Assembly: GCA_904066235.2 (NCBI GenBank)
Contig: CAJFCV020000004.1
Location: forward strand, 8,370,001 to 8,434,000
Direction of reading: 5' to 3'
Source of the DNA: Bursaphelenchus xylophilus
Lineage: Eukaryota; Nematoda; Chromadorea; Rhabditida; Aphelenchoididae
DNA length: 64,000 nt
Positions 47,724 through 59,407 of this stretch are shown in pieces. The notes beneath the pieces were generated by a model. The model made no database searches. It was not told the DNA's origin and was given only the letters and a program-made list of their open reading frames with translations. A program made the position numbers and the translations under genes. How positions within the stretch are numbered: position 1 is the first letter of the stretch; every line of letters starts with the position of its first letter.

Positions 47724-49034
47724 TTAGTTCTGTTCCGAGACAGCTTCTGTGATGGGCACCCAATTATTCTGAGTTCGTTCTTGGTAAAGGGCGACTCGGT
47801 TATCGGAGAACGCTACAGCCAGCACAGTTCCATTTGAATTCCAGCTGACATTGTAAACGGGGACCTCTGCCCGACAAAGAATCTGTTTTCTCCAGACCTT
47901 GGCCTCGATATTGTCTGTCCTCCAAATTATAACAAGCCCATCCTGTAAAGTAGGTCATTATCAAAAAGTCAATTAGTAATCATAAAAGCAATTAAAAATA
48001 ATGTAGCAAGAGCTTACCGATCCACATGAGGCAATTGTAAAATGATTATAAGATTCGACGGGCGCCCAGGCCACATCTCGGACCCAATCTTGATGACCTT
48101 CTAGTTGAATATCGAGTTCCCATTTCTCCTCGGAGACTTCTCTAAAAACATAAATCAAAAGAAAAATAAAATTTTACTTACTTCCAGACCTTAACCATCT
48201 TATCATTTCCGCCCGAAACCACCCGCTTTGGCAAGATGGTTTCATTTACATTTATCACCGTCCTACTTCCTTTTGCAGGTGCCCACGAGACTGCGTTTAC
48301 CCCTTGATCATGGGCATTGAAGATCTTGGCTGGTTTCCAGATGTCGTCGTAGTTTGTTACAATGGAAATTGTACAATCCGTAGACCCACAAGCAAAGATC
48401 AACCCGTACGTGCTGGGAGCCCAGGCCACCGAATTTATACTGGCTTCGTGTTGAGTGTATTCGTAGATTCGAGTCCATTTGTTACCCACTTCTTTCCATA
48501 TAAATACTTTCCTGAAACGTCATAGATAATATAAAACGCTCTTGGAAACTCTTAAATTGACACTATCGCTTTTTGATGGTTGAATGATCAAAACATGCCT
48601 GCTGTTCATCCACGACTCAAAGAATCCATTATAACTTACCGATCATGCGAACAAGAAGCCAGGTATTCTCCTTTATCCGAAAATGGAAACGACCAACAGA
48701 CCTGCCACACCGGGCCTTCGTGTCCACTTAATTCAGCCATGGCATGCGACTGCCCTGTTGGCTTCACTTCGAACACCTTGATTATGTGATCGCTCGCACA
48801 TGTGGCTAGACGACTTCCATAGAAATTCATCTCGGCATCGTGCTAAATACCAAAAATAAAGTAAAAACTGGTCAAACTTACAACTACATCTCTATGGTTA
48901 GTCTCTACAATTGCGGAGATGGCTGCCTGAAACAGTTGAAACGTTATTCAAGTATATTAGTTAAGAAAATGGGTTCAAAGCATGAAAATAGTTATCCAAA
49001 AACGGACAAAAAGGCAGTATTAAGAACTTACCAT
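47724..49034 (-). CDS. SEC13, WD-repeat subunit of COPII and the nuclear pore
   Basis: Six exons join in frame: 49032-49034, 48882-48926, 48640-48842, 48182-48511, 48018-48141 and 47724-47942, giving 307 residues. The sequence is SEC13 from end to end: [70 protein letters not shown] and [16 protein letters not shown], in six WD repeats. SEC13 forms the outer COPII cage with SEC31 and is part of the Y-shaped nucleoporin complex. The first exon appears to be only the ATG, with a good donor (GTAAGT) right behind it; the next exon starts [13 protein letters not shown], matching the length of the human N-terminus. SEC24 and ARF6 in this window act in the same traffic route. Confidence 0.95.
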
Positions 49035-49743
49035 TATCTCATATAACTATATATAGCTAGTACAGCGCTATTGTGTTTTGACTGCGAAATTCGGACAAAA
49101 CAAGAAAAAAATGTAATTTTTGCGCGGAGTTGGTGTTAATTTTCTGGGCCCCGCAACGAAATTCCCTGAAAATAAATAAAAATGCGCGATAATTTTTTTC
49201 CGACGAAAAATCGGTCGATCGACCAACAATTCGCAACTTTACAGGTTTTTTTATTATCTCTGAATTTTTTGAATCATATAAAACATGGTGTAGTAATGAG
49301 TAATAAAATTGAAGTCCTTTTGCTTCGTCTTTTTGTTTTTGAAGTGGCTGAATCAGCCAGCAGGGATGTCCGAGAGCGTTTTGAAATCACCTGGATGAAC
49401 ATTTGTATGTGGAGTTTATTTCAATTATCCACTTTAATATTTTTAATTAACTCTTTTCAAATTCAGATTTATGTGATCGATCTGTTTCCATGATCTCTTT
49501 TTCGAAGTGACACTTTCTACAGATGGCCGAGTATTTTATTGGTCTCACTTGCGGAATGGCAAGATTTATTTACTTTTTAATGAGATTTGGTGGGAATCCG
49601 GAGACTTTTAATACGTAATCTTTGGATTTACGGACGTTTACGGGGATATTTGGTATCCCACACGTTTGTTTTGGCGTGTATTTGGTGTATGTTGCCTTTT
49701 GTTTACGTATGCATGGTTTATGAATCAGTTTATAATTTTAGGG
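49035..49743. other. Divergent upstream region of SEC13 and ARF6
   Basis: Holds both promoters. ATTTTAG at 49742 directly before the ARF6 start is a likely spliced-leader acceptor. A 49182-49493 open frame is AT-rich and hydrophobic with no support. Confidence 0.45.
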
Positions 49744-50535
<792 letters not shown>

Positions 50536-51020
50536 GGAGAGTAAGATATCTATTCCCTCCAAGTCTTCATACGACGTCATGGTTGCCTTTACTATGGTGT
50601 TGATGAGGGTTTTCTCCGACTATTTTGTATAAACTGCCATTTGCCCGAGTTTTGTTGTTAGAGTTGCACTTGTAATAGATTCACTACTTAATTGACTCAT
50701 GTTTTATATTGTACAATGCCTTGTCCTTTTCATTTTTTTTTCAAAATTCATTGTACTAATAATAAGGTCCATTTTTGGTGACTGTGTATGTGATAAGAGT
50801 ATTTCTTTGCCGATTGAAAGGTCTTCTAATGTTATAATAGTCATCGAACTTTTTTTCTTTTGTCAAAATCTGGATAAAAAGAAAATTTTATTTGAATAAA
50901 CGGTTACGACATGAATTTTTGTTGGCTTTATTTGTGTTTTATTTGAGTTTCACTGTGGTTTGTTCAGTTCAGTATTTTGATTTGTTCAGTATGTTGTAGT
51001 AGATAAGTTGTTAATATAAG
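50536..51020. other. ARF6 3' UTR and RAD54B-like upstream region
   Basis: An AATAAA lies at about 50894. No gene seen. Confidence 0.4.
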
Positions 51021-53045
51021 ATGAAGAGAAGTGCCGCACCAACGAGCCGAGTCAATCAACCTTATAAAAAACCTTCAATCTTATCCAATCATAATTTTCA
51101 AACCCAATCTCAACCAGCAAATGTCAATCCAGTCAGGCCGAACACACAGAAATCTCAATCACAAGATGATACAGTAATCCGAGATACCAGCATTTTTGAG
51201 GAAAATGTTGAAGGCCAAAAGAAGAGGAGGTAATTGGATAGAAAATTTGGTTTATTGGATTTTGAGGTCTATTTCGAAGGTAAATTTAAATTGTTTTAGG
51301 TACACAGTGGTCTATGCGAAACAATCGAACAGAAAACACAAAAGATGGGAGGGAGATGGAGTTCTAGAAGTTCATGGGAGCAGAATGTGGCTGAGGTCCG
51401 AGGAATCGGGTCGTCCGATTGTGGCCAGTGGGTCTGCCAGGGACCTTTATATTGTTCATGGAGCTCGGTTTAACATCGGGTCGTATGAACTTGAAGTTCA
51501 AGAGGAAATAAAGGAAAAGGAATGTGGTAAGTAAGATGAGTTCGGTTGCTCTAGAGCTAAGTGGATTTTAAAAATTGCGTCGAATTTTTTAGTTGATTAC
51601 CTCATCTTTTGCCCACCGACCGAATTACAACTACTGCTTTATCAAAACGTTTTGGATATGATTACCTTGGACCATCGGGAAATGATCGACTTCTTACTCC
51701 GAATATGCAACCATCCAGTTTTATTGTTGGCCAGACTAAAGCAGATTTTGGAAAGCGGAATTGTGAGTTTTCTAATTTCAGAAAAGGTTTATGTGACAGT
51801 TCAGAAGTGTGTCGGAGTCTCTCAGATCCTCGACTCGTTCCCTCCAACTTGCACAGTATCTGATTGTTATATCGCCGATTCAAGTGGGTTTAATTTTTGT
51901 ATATTTTTGGAGAAAATGGTGACTAAAACAATATGATTTGAGTGATTTAGACAAATTCAAAACGCTTTTTGAGATGATAGTGTCCTTTGATGAGAACGAT
52001 GAGAAAACCATCATTGCATCGTATTCAAAGTCGGCTCTCGATCTTATTGAAGCAATGTTGGCCTCAAGTTTGTTCGAAGTCCTCAGGTTGGACACGGCCT
52101 CGCCCTCGGAACGGGCGGATATTATCAAGAAATTCAACACTCCCAATCTCTTCGATCATCCGAATCAAGTTCTCCTAATGAATCAACACACCAAGACCAT
52201 GGGGATGGATCTAAGCGGAGCCACAAGATTGGTCCTTTTTGACTCGGATTGGAATGTAAATTCGGATATTCTGGCCAAAAGCTTGGTCTGGAGGAACGGA
52301 CAGGCAAAGAAATGCCATATTTATAGACTGTTAATGTCGGTAAGCATGCATGGGAAAGCGGTTTATATTGTTTTAGGGATCAATTGAAGAAAAAATGCTA
52401 CAAAGGCAACAACGAATGGCTGGACTGGATTTGACTGGTAAGGAGAATTGAGTTGAGGTCTACAAGGTTTATTTTTGCCTGTACTTTAATATGAAACACA
52501 TCTTGAGCAGTAGTTTATGTTGATATAAGTTGTTTAGATATCAGTGCCAGTCAATTTGATGACGATGAACTTTGTGAAATCTTCCAATTTCATCCGGAAT
52601 CGTTCTGCGAAACTCATTCCCGAATCAAATGTAAATGCGTGAAGAATGGATGTAAAGGACAAAAGTGCCCGACAGCTGAAGATTCTCCGGCAAGCCAGAC
52701 AGCTAACTCGATGATGAATTTGGCCATGGGAGAGACGCAAATAAGGAGGAGTTTGGAACCAGACAGCCAAATCATCATGGAGAATAGGGCGGAGGTAGGC
52801 AGATTTATATTTTATTTGAAGATTGTTTGATGTTAACTATGGGTAATATGGCTTTTAAATGTGAATTTTAGAAGCCAACAAATGAATTCTTGGACTGGAG
52901 ACATTTTGAAATCACCGAGGAGACCAGGCCCATCATCACAGATCTCGCTGGATTCTCAAACGAAACTCTCGAGTCCATTTCCTTTATCATGATAAAAGAA
53001 CCACAAGAAACGACGGAAGAACTAACAGATCTCCCATTACTTTGA
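51021..53045 (+). CDS. RAD54B-like protein lacking the first SNF2 ATPase lobe
   Basis: Eight exons join in frame: 51021-51229, 51300-51526, 51593-51762, 51805-51883, 51951-52339, 52377-52437, 52538-52794 and 52872-53045, giving 521 residues. Residues 1-70 are polar; 71-145 (YTVVYAKQSNRKHKRWEGDG ... IGSYELEVQEE) match the small DUF2439-like domain that opens RAD54B. The next block (VDYLIFCPPTELQLLLYQNV, LLRICNHPVLL) is already the end of lobe 1, so Walker A, DEGH and some 350-400 residues are absent. Lobe 2 is present but altered: LLMNQHTKTMGMDLSGA stands for LLSxKAGGxGLNLxGA, and DILAKSLVWRNGQ for DxQAMARVWRDGQ, losing the motif VI Gln and one Arg. The end (CKCVKNGCKGQKC) echoes RAD54's C-terminal zinc patch. 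No ATPase activity is expected. The open frame without stops suggests a retained, repurposed protein or a young pseudogene. Confidence 0.8.
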
Positions 53046-53306
53046 CATGTTCACTTTGTTTTGTACAGTAAACACTAACTGGTACATATAAGATGGCAAA
53101 GAAAGAGATGATAATTAAGTACTTTTAGTCACCATGTATACCGTATTTGTAGTGCAATCCTTTTTTCCTAGGACTGAATGAAGAGATGACCTTAAAGAAC
53201 GCTTGACGTTTTTTAATTTCCGAGGAGAGATAATTTTTTATTTCCTTTTGCTATCTTCAGATCATTCGGTGCTCCTCTTCGCCCTTTTCCGTTACATTTT
53301 ACTTCG

Positions 53307-54259
53307 ATGACGAAGGTAGCGAATGTTTTCGTGCTGGGATGGGGTGGAAGTCTTCCAAGGCAACTGGTCAGGTATTCAAAAATGTGGGACAAGTTGAAGT
53401 AAGGCTTTTTGCAATCTCAGTGTGTCCGTTTTGTCGTTGTTTGAAGGGGTTTGACGAATTCTCCGTAGCGTGCGGACATTCCAATACTTTTTTCTCGCCT
53501 TATGTTCCTTAAATTCCAGCACCAATCCCATCACGCAGAATGTGAAGGTCTTTCAATTTAATTACCGAGTCAGTTACCCCGAAGAGGCTGTTATCTTCTA
53601 CGAAAACACGTTCCTCCCCAGGGCCAAGCAAGACGAATTGCCAATTATATTCCACACCTTCAGCAACAATGGTGCCGCCGCTCTTATGACGCTGTGGGGA
53701 TCAATGGAGAAGTCGAATCCGGAGATAAAAAAGAGAATTAAAGGAATTTTATTCGACAGGTGAGTAGTGAGTGTTTTGGATAAAAAAACAGAGTAGGAAA
53801 TAGTTTATCCTGTCTAAATTTTTTTTCAGTGGCCCTGCACCGATCGTTACCATTCTCCCTTGGGCTCGTGCCTTTTACAGCACTCAAATCCCCGCCAAAT
53901 ACCAATCATCGTTCACATATTTCCTCTCTCTGGTCGTGTTCGTCCCCTTTGTAGCTCTCCGCAACCTTTACGTCGTTCTCCGGGATCTCCTGCAGCCCGG
54001 ATACAGAGCCAGCAGAGATGCATTCATCGGCCTCCCGGCTCTTGATCTCCCCAAAAATCAGATGTTTTTATATTCGACGGCCGACCTCATGTGCTATCAC
54101 ACATACATCAGAAAATTCCATGACAATCAAGCATCAAAGGGAACGGACGTGGAGTACAAAATGTGGACAGACACTTCCCATGTTGCCCATCATATTGGTC
54201 ATCAAGAGGAATACGAAAAATTGTGTCAAAAGTTTTTGAACAAGTGTCTGAGAAAATAA
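53307..54259 (+). CDS. TMEM53/DUF829 family protein
   Basis: Three exons join in frame: 53307-53398, 53520-53759 and 53830-54259, giving 253 residues. The alpha/beta-hydrolase-like start NVFVLGWGGSLPRQLVRYSK, PIIFHTFSNNGAAALMTLW, ILFDSGPAPI, a hydrophobic stretch near YFLSLVVFVPFVALRNLY, LYSTADLMC and HVAHHIGHQEEYEKLCQKFL follow TMEM53 order. TMEM53 is a nuclear-envelope/ER membrane protein; in this copy the nucleophile position reads FSNNG where human has FSNGG, and no serine hydrolase triad is obvious. It starts 262 bases behind the RAD54B-like gene on the same strand, with a TATCTTCAG acceptor near 53260, so the two could be co-transcribed. Confidence 0.92.
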
Positions 54260-54450
54260 AAGATACATTTTATGGACACTACAAACTCGTGAGTGTTGAG
54301 TGTTCTATGATCACTGTTGTTTTTTTAAAAACACTTTGTCAAAAAACCGAAAAAAGTATTGTATAAATAGGACTTGTTTACCAGTAATTTATTGCCGCAA
54401 CCGTCGAAAAAGAATAATGAAGAGGATTGAAAAGGTTAAAATAATTCAGC

Positions 54451-55832
54451 TTACAAGCTGCACAAAGACGGGGACAACGCACACAACGAGTTGCTGCAGG
54501 CGTATCCACTGGGGCAGCTGGAACAAGTGGGTCCGCTAGAATAGACGGGCTTCCCAGTGATGGCCCCCTTCTCCTCTCCCAAAACACAGACAACCTTGGT
54601 CACATTGATGTTCTGCTGTTCGAAGAGACAGATCTCCCGATTGCATCCGATTCTGGAGACCTTGGCCCAGGCCAGTTTGGCAAAGTTACTGTCCGATCCT
54701 TGGTAGTCACTGATCGAGTCCGTGTAGCTGGTGGGTTTCCACCAGCTGTTGATCGCGGCGGAGAAGGCCCTGTTATATTCTTGCTGAAAGAGTCCCTTAT
54801 AGTCAAAAGTAAAGACAAGAGGTAGCAAAACTTGGGTGAGAACCCAACAAAACAGCCCTCAACTTACTCCATCCGGTGTCTCCACTCCTGTCATCATGAT
54901 ACTGAGCACATTGTAATCGTCCAAATCACCGAATCCACTGGTGCATTCGGTGAAGTTGTTGACCGCAATGCTTTGCAGATCAATGTCGTATACGATCTCC
55001 AAGATGTCAGTGCCTGTTGGGAGTTTGTTTTTATTTCCATCAGTCAGATTTCCCACGGCCAAGTCTCTTCTGTGGCCATTCAGCGTGTCCAAAACAGTCT
55101 GTCGTTCTCCGATTGTTAACCAGCCTGGAGTTCTAGCTGGGAGTTGAGGGTCAAGATAGCAAAGAGAGTCGTTACAACGGTAGCCATAAGCACAGGAATC
55201 ACAGGGTTTGCCCTTTTTGTAGATGGGTTTTCCAACGAAGTTGGAGCCGGCGTTGAAGTTGCATGCAACGAAAGAATAGTTGCTTCCAACATTCTCCAAA
55301 TCGCTGCACAACGCAACAGCACATCCAGTTATGTTGTTGGTATCCCAGATAAGCTAAAGAAATACATCTTTGAAGATCTTGACATACCGTAGTAAAGACA
55401 GAGGCATCCGAGGCTTGGAAGTTGCTGACATCTCCAGAGTAACTCTGACTCACATTGTACCACTGCTCGATGGCTGTGCTGATAGTAGCCGCGTAGTCAT
55501 CCGAGAGTCCGCTGATCGCTGCGTTCAATTGGTTTGATCCGTTCGGATATCCATAACTACAAGAGGACACCCAGGAGAAGGCCGAGTCCTCGAGTGAAGA
55601 ATCGGCATTCTGTAAATGTAATAAACAGTCATCTTGTTACACTTACAATCTGCTGGATATTGGCGGCGGTGGGCAGAGAGTCTCCGGCCTTATTCTTCGC
55701 TTCTCCATTGGCCACTCTTCTTCGGACTTCATTGAATTTATCAAGAACAGCCTGGTTTTCAGAGTCCGTTAGTTTCCGTTGAGTAATGGCTACAGCAAGA
55801 GTGGAACACAGGAAAAGGAGAAAGGTCTTCAT
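54451..55832 (-). CDS. ASP-type secreted protein with two CAP/SCP domains, copy 1
   Basis: Four exons join in frame: 55647-55832, 55388-55609, 54868-55353 and 54451-54783, giving 408 residues. A signal peptide (KTFLLFLCSTLAVA) is followed by two CAP domains. Domain 1 opens LDKFNEVRRRVANGE and has EDSAFSWVSS, IWDTNNITGCAVALC and the hinge-like CDSCAYGYRCNDSLC; domain 2 opens LDTLNGHRRDLAVGN and ends with AKLAWAKVSRIGCNREIC and CSSCPSGYACSNSLC. This is the double-domain layout of nematode ASP/VAP proteins, secreted and cysteine-rich; their role ranges from host interaction in parasites to unknown in free-living species. The CAP histidine/glutamate set looks incomplete. A TATAAAA (minus strand) lies at 55880-55886, 48 bases before the ATG. 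Confidence 0.92.
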
Positions 55833-55879
55833 CTTTGTTGGAGACGGAGGAATGATGCTTCTGATCCGGCTACTCTTCC

Positions 55880-55886
55880 TTTTATA
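55880..55886 (-). promoter_or_regulatory. TATA box of ASP copy 1
   Basis: TATAAAA on the minus strand about 48 bases upstream of the ASP start, mirrored at 59354-59360 in the other arm. Confidence 0.6.
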
Positions 55887-56159
55887 CCATCTATGTTTTG
55901 GTTGTGATACAACGTTCTTATTGTCGTGGTCTGAGTTCAAAAATTTGTTTCCAGGAATCCTCGGAGCAGGGGTTCGATCAAATGAATATTCAAATCTTTT
56001 TTGATTACAATACAAGCACATTAGGATAAAAACCCGTTACATTCTAGCGTTCGGCCGCCTCCTCAAACCAACCTATGCGTGCAGATTAAGAGCCCATTCC
56101 AGTAATCGCCCAAACCGCTGTTATCACAGCTTCCAGGAATTCGCGGGACTAAAGGGTTG

Positions 56160-56166
56160 TATAAAA
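56160..56166 (+). promoter_or_regulatory. TATA-like box before the cathepsin fragment (left arm)
   Basis: TATAAAAGAGAGAATG: a TATA box stands only a few bases before the first ATG at 56173 and is kept in the right arm (CCCTTTTATACAACCC at 59073-59089). It may be a relic of the cathepsin promoter. Confidence 0.4.
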
Positions 56167-56172
56167 GAGAGA

Positions 56173-56705
56173 ATGTGGGTGCATTCGGATCATAATTCAG
56201 AGCTGGATATCTCCTGGGGATATGAGAATGCGGTCGTTCTCGTATTTGGTCATGGTCATCTTGATGACTGCAGTAACCTCTTCACTGCTGGACACGAAGT
56301 TGGGGAACTGATGAGATGGTCCCAGCTTGTCCCAGCAGCGAACCTTGTGCCGCCAAGATCGCAGGCTTACTTGGCTCAGAATAATGAAGACAACATTGCC
56401 AAGATTGCGTTTGAAGTGGGGCCAACTGTTACTTGTAAGTGTGATCTGTATATTCACATTTGTTTTAGACATTGATGTCAGCAGTATCTAAGACTACATG
56501 AATGGAATCCTGGACACAGCCGAGCCTTCTGATGGCTGGAGTATCAAATGTGCTGTTATAATGGTGGCTTATGGCACAGACAGGGGCACTGGCTATTGGA
56601 TAATCAAGAAGTCTTGAGGCGCTGACTGGGGAGACAAAGGATTCCTTAGGATCCAGCGAGGAAGCAACTGTCTCGACATGACGCTTTACAAATATGCCGC
56701 ATGCT
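56173..56705 (+). pseudogene. Papain-family cathepsin fragment, left arm
   Basis: After an apparent intron (GTAAGTGTGATC to TTTTAG, about 56434-56468) the frame matches the second half of a papain-type cysteine protease: EDNIAKIAFEVGPTVT, ILDTAEPSDGWSIK, IMVAYGTDRGTGYWIIKKS, then GADWGDKGFLRIQRGSNC. Two stops interrupt the frame: TAA at 56489-56491 and TGA at 56615-56617, the latter where the conserved Trp of NSWG should stand. The front part with the catalytic Cys is missing, so this is a dead fragment. It is divergent from the ASP gene in the same arm. Confidence 0.85.
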
Positions 56706-57146
56706 TTTTACCGTTTTGTACGGTTTTTTTGCAATTTGTGTATAAAATCGGTTCTCAACAATTAGTGTTTGCTCATGTTTTTAAAGCAAAAAATATTTTT
56801 ATGTAATTGCTGCATCTAATTTATACTATTACTATGCAATTACTCGCCTATAACCATTGGTCTTGCAAGGGAAATGGAAACGTCTTAAAATGGCGCTAAA
56901 CCTTTATTTATAGAAAAGCAAGCACCTGTCAATTTGCGTTTTCATTAGGCCCCTCCTTTTTATAGCACAAGTTATGAATAAGTCAGGATTCTCGGAAATT
57001 GTGACATTAAAGGTTGTAGCTCGCCTTTCGAAAATTCCATTAATGTATTTGTTGTCGTAGCCTTCCGTTTATCCTCGTCAGACATACTGCCGTCTTTATA
57101 CATTTCACACTTTGCCTTTGTCACGCTTGTTCTCCACTCTCAGTTG

Positions 57147-58484
57147 ATGGATATACTCTTTGGGAATTATAATATTAGACAAAGCATGGATACGATAGAT
57201 GAGGCCAGCATCTACAAAGTGCTGCTAGATCTTGTCTGCGTTTTGCACAACGTGGAGTACGTTGTTCAGCTGTTGGTGACAATCTACTGCCTCGGCGTCC
57301 TTCGCAGGGCTAATCGACTTCATATCCACTTTAGGAGTGTCATAGTATGCGCTCGCTGAATTACTGATTTATGTTTAGGCGGTTACTGTAATCAGCGTTG
57401 CCTTTGCACATCTGGGACGCAAACTATGCAAGGAAATTGCAATGATTGGACTTCCAGACGTGTTAACTCAGAATTACATTTGTTGCGTACTGTCGACTTT
57501 GCATATCTGTGCAATAACCACCACAATATTTTCGATTTGCGCTACAGGACTGGAAAGGTTTATTGCTTCAAGGTCTATGAACACATATGAGGAAATAGGG
57601 CACCCCAAAACTTTGATGGTTGCTGTGGTGGTCCCAAGCCTTATTTTTGGCACAGTCCTCAATTACTTTTCAACGCTACGATACATTAATCTGGAGGAAC
57701 ATCCGCGAGGCCAGCTGTTTATCATTTTTGACAAGAACATTGCATTGGCGACTCTTGCATTCTTCTGCGGTCTTGTTTGCACTGGAACTGGCGGCATTGT
57801 GAGTGATACAACAATCGTCTAGATGCAACTAATCTTTACAGATTCATATGCTTTGTAACCGCACGTCTGTGAAACAATTCAGGGCCGGAGTATCGCTGTC
57901 TGAGAGGTTCCAAAGCCGAGAGGTCATTGTGTCGTCAAGTGTGCTCACTAAAATAGCGATTTTGTTTCTGGCCACTTGCTCTTTAGGATTGTTTTACAGT
58001 TCCCTAAGGCTCATCAACTTTGGGCATACTGGCAATGGGAGTAATCTTGATCTGCTACTTGTTGAAGTAAGAAAATAACCTTTTGTTCAAAGTAAAAAAT
58101 AACATTAGTTGGGCTACATACAAATCGACATTACCGCACCTATCGTTTTGATTTACTTCTTGATTTCACACCGATACCTTCGGGGTATCGTCAGAAAGGA
58201 TGCTATTTGGCTTCTCGGGTTGAAAATGGCCGACAGAATTGTCAAAACAGATGAGACTCTAACAATACCTCAAACGGATTCCTATTTTCAGCATATGGAG
58301 GATTTGTGGAGTGTAAGATACACAAAACTCTAATTTTCTTTTGATTTAGGCCCCTCATTCGTCTCGCCGTAAAGCCTCGTTTGTTCCGAAGAGAGTTTCG
58401 GACAGTTTTAGCACGCAAACCGTCGTGGAAACCATCAAATCGCAAGGCAGGAAGTTCAGTGTTCGGTTTGTCGATATTTTGTAG
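57147..58484 (+). CDS. Nematode chemoreceptor-type GPCR (SRE/SRAB-like)
   Basis: Five exons join in frame with all introns in phase 0: 57147-57344, 57379-57798, 57842-58066, 58109-58312 and 58350-58484, giving 393 residues. Seven hydrophobic segments are readable, starting YVVQLLVTIYCLGV. The signature GLERFIASRSMNTYEEIGHP after helix 3 matches the ER-x-x-A...YE motif of the SRA superfamily (SRE, SRAB, SRB). The C-terminal tail is basic and serine-rich (SSRRKASFVPKRVSDSFS), good for phosphorylation. Such receptors usually act in chemosensory neuron cilia; the ligand is unknown. It is single copy, in the spacer of the ASP inverted repeat. An AATAAA lies at about 58546. Confidence 0.88.
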
Positions 58485-58571
58485 TCAGCATTGTTTTTCC
58501 TAGCCCTTACGACGATGTCATTTTATATTGCATACAAATTGCGGCAATAAACACAAAAAACGATTAAAATG

Positions 58572-59094
58572 TATGTGGCATAATTGTAAAGGGACGGTTG
58601 ATTCCTCTATGGACCTTGAAAGATACGTTGTCTCCGCTGTCAGCGCCTCAAAACTTCTTGATGATATAGTAGCTAGTGCCATAACCAACAAGCATAGTTG
58701 ATCCAGCCATCATAAGGCTCGGCGGTGTCGAGAATTCCACTCGTGTAGTCTTATTAAATAGATACTGCTGGCATCAGTGTCTAAAACAAATGTGAATATA
58801 CAGATCACACTTACAAGTGACGTTTGGCCCCACTTCATACGCAACCTTAGCAATGTTGTCTTCATCATTCTGAGCCAAGTAGGCCTGTGATGCTTGGCGA
58901 CACAAGGTTCGCTGCTGGGACCACTTCGTCAGTTCCACAACTTCGTGTCCGGCATTGAAGAGGTTACCTGGGTCATCAAGATGACCATGACCAAATACGA
59001 GAAAGATCGCATCCTCATATCCTCAGAAGATATTCAGCTCCGAATTATGATCAGAATGCACCCACATTCTCCCTTTTATACAACCCTTTAGTCC
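58572..59094 (-). pseudogene. Papain-family cathepsin fragment, right arm
   Basis: Mirror copy of the fragment at 56173-56705, on the minus strand, with EDNIAKVAYEVGP-type sequence and a TGA at 58648-58650 in the place of the NSWG tryptophan, as in the left copy. Several indels make it more worn (loss of the first stop but frame changes around 58700-58770). The shared Trp-to-stop change implies the gene was already dead before it was duplicated. Confidence 0.8.
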
Positions 59095-59353
59095 CGCGAA
59101 TTCTTGGAAGCTGTGATAACAGCGTTTTGGGGCATTACTGGAATGGTCTCTTAATCTGCACGCATGAGTTGGGTTGAGGAGGCGGCCGAACGCTTGAATT
59201 GTAACGGTTTGTTATCCTAATGTGCTTATATTATAAACAAAAAAGATTTGAATATTCATTTGGTCGAACCCCTGCTCCGAGGATTCCTGGAAACAAATTT
59301 TTAAACTCATACCACCACAATAAAACCGTTGTATCACAACCAAACATAGTTAG

Positions 59354-59360
59354 TATAAAA
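59354..59360 (+). promoter_or_regulatory. TATA box of ASP copy 2
   Basis: TATAAAA 48 bases before the ATG at 59408, the same distance as in copy 1. Confidence 0.6.
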
Positions 59361-59407
59361 GGAAGAGTAGCCGGATCAGAAGCATCATTCCTCCGTCTCC
59401 AACAAAG

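Larger units (their letters stand above)
54370..56705. repeat. Large inverted repeat, left arm
   Basis: This arm reappears in reverse at about 58572-60872. Matching landmarks are GGTAAACAAGT at the outer end, the whole ASP gene, the TATA region, the TTGATTACAATACAAGCACA block, GTTCGGCCGCCTCCTCAA, and the cathepsin fragment at the inner end. In the ASP exons I can find a single amino-acid difference, so the arms are recent or kept alike by gene conversion; the cathepsin portions have diverged much more. Confidence 0.92.

Noticed and set aside
54832..55392. Plus-strand frames opposite ASP copy 1 (and the mirror set at 60093-60408)
   Set aside because: They are shadows of the ASP exons; the spliced CAP protein explains the sequence.
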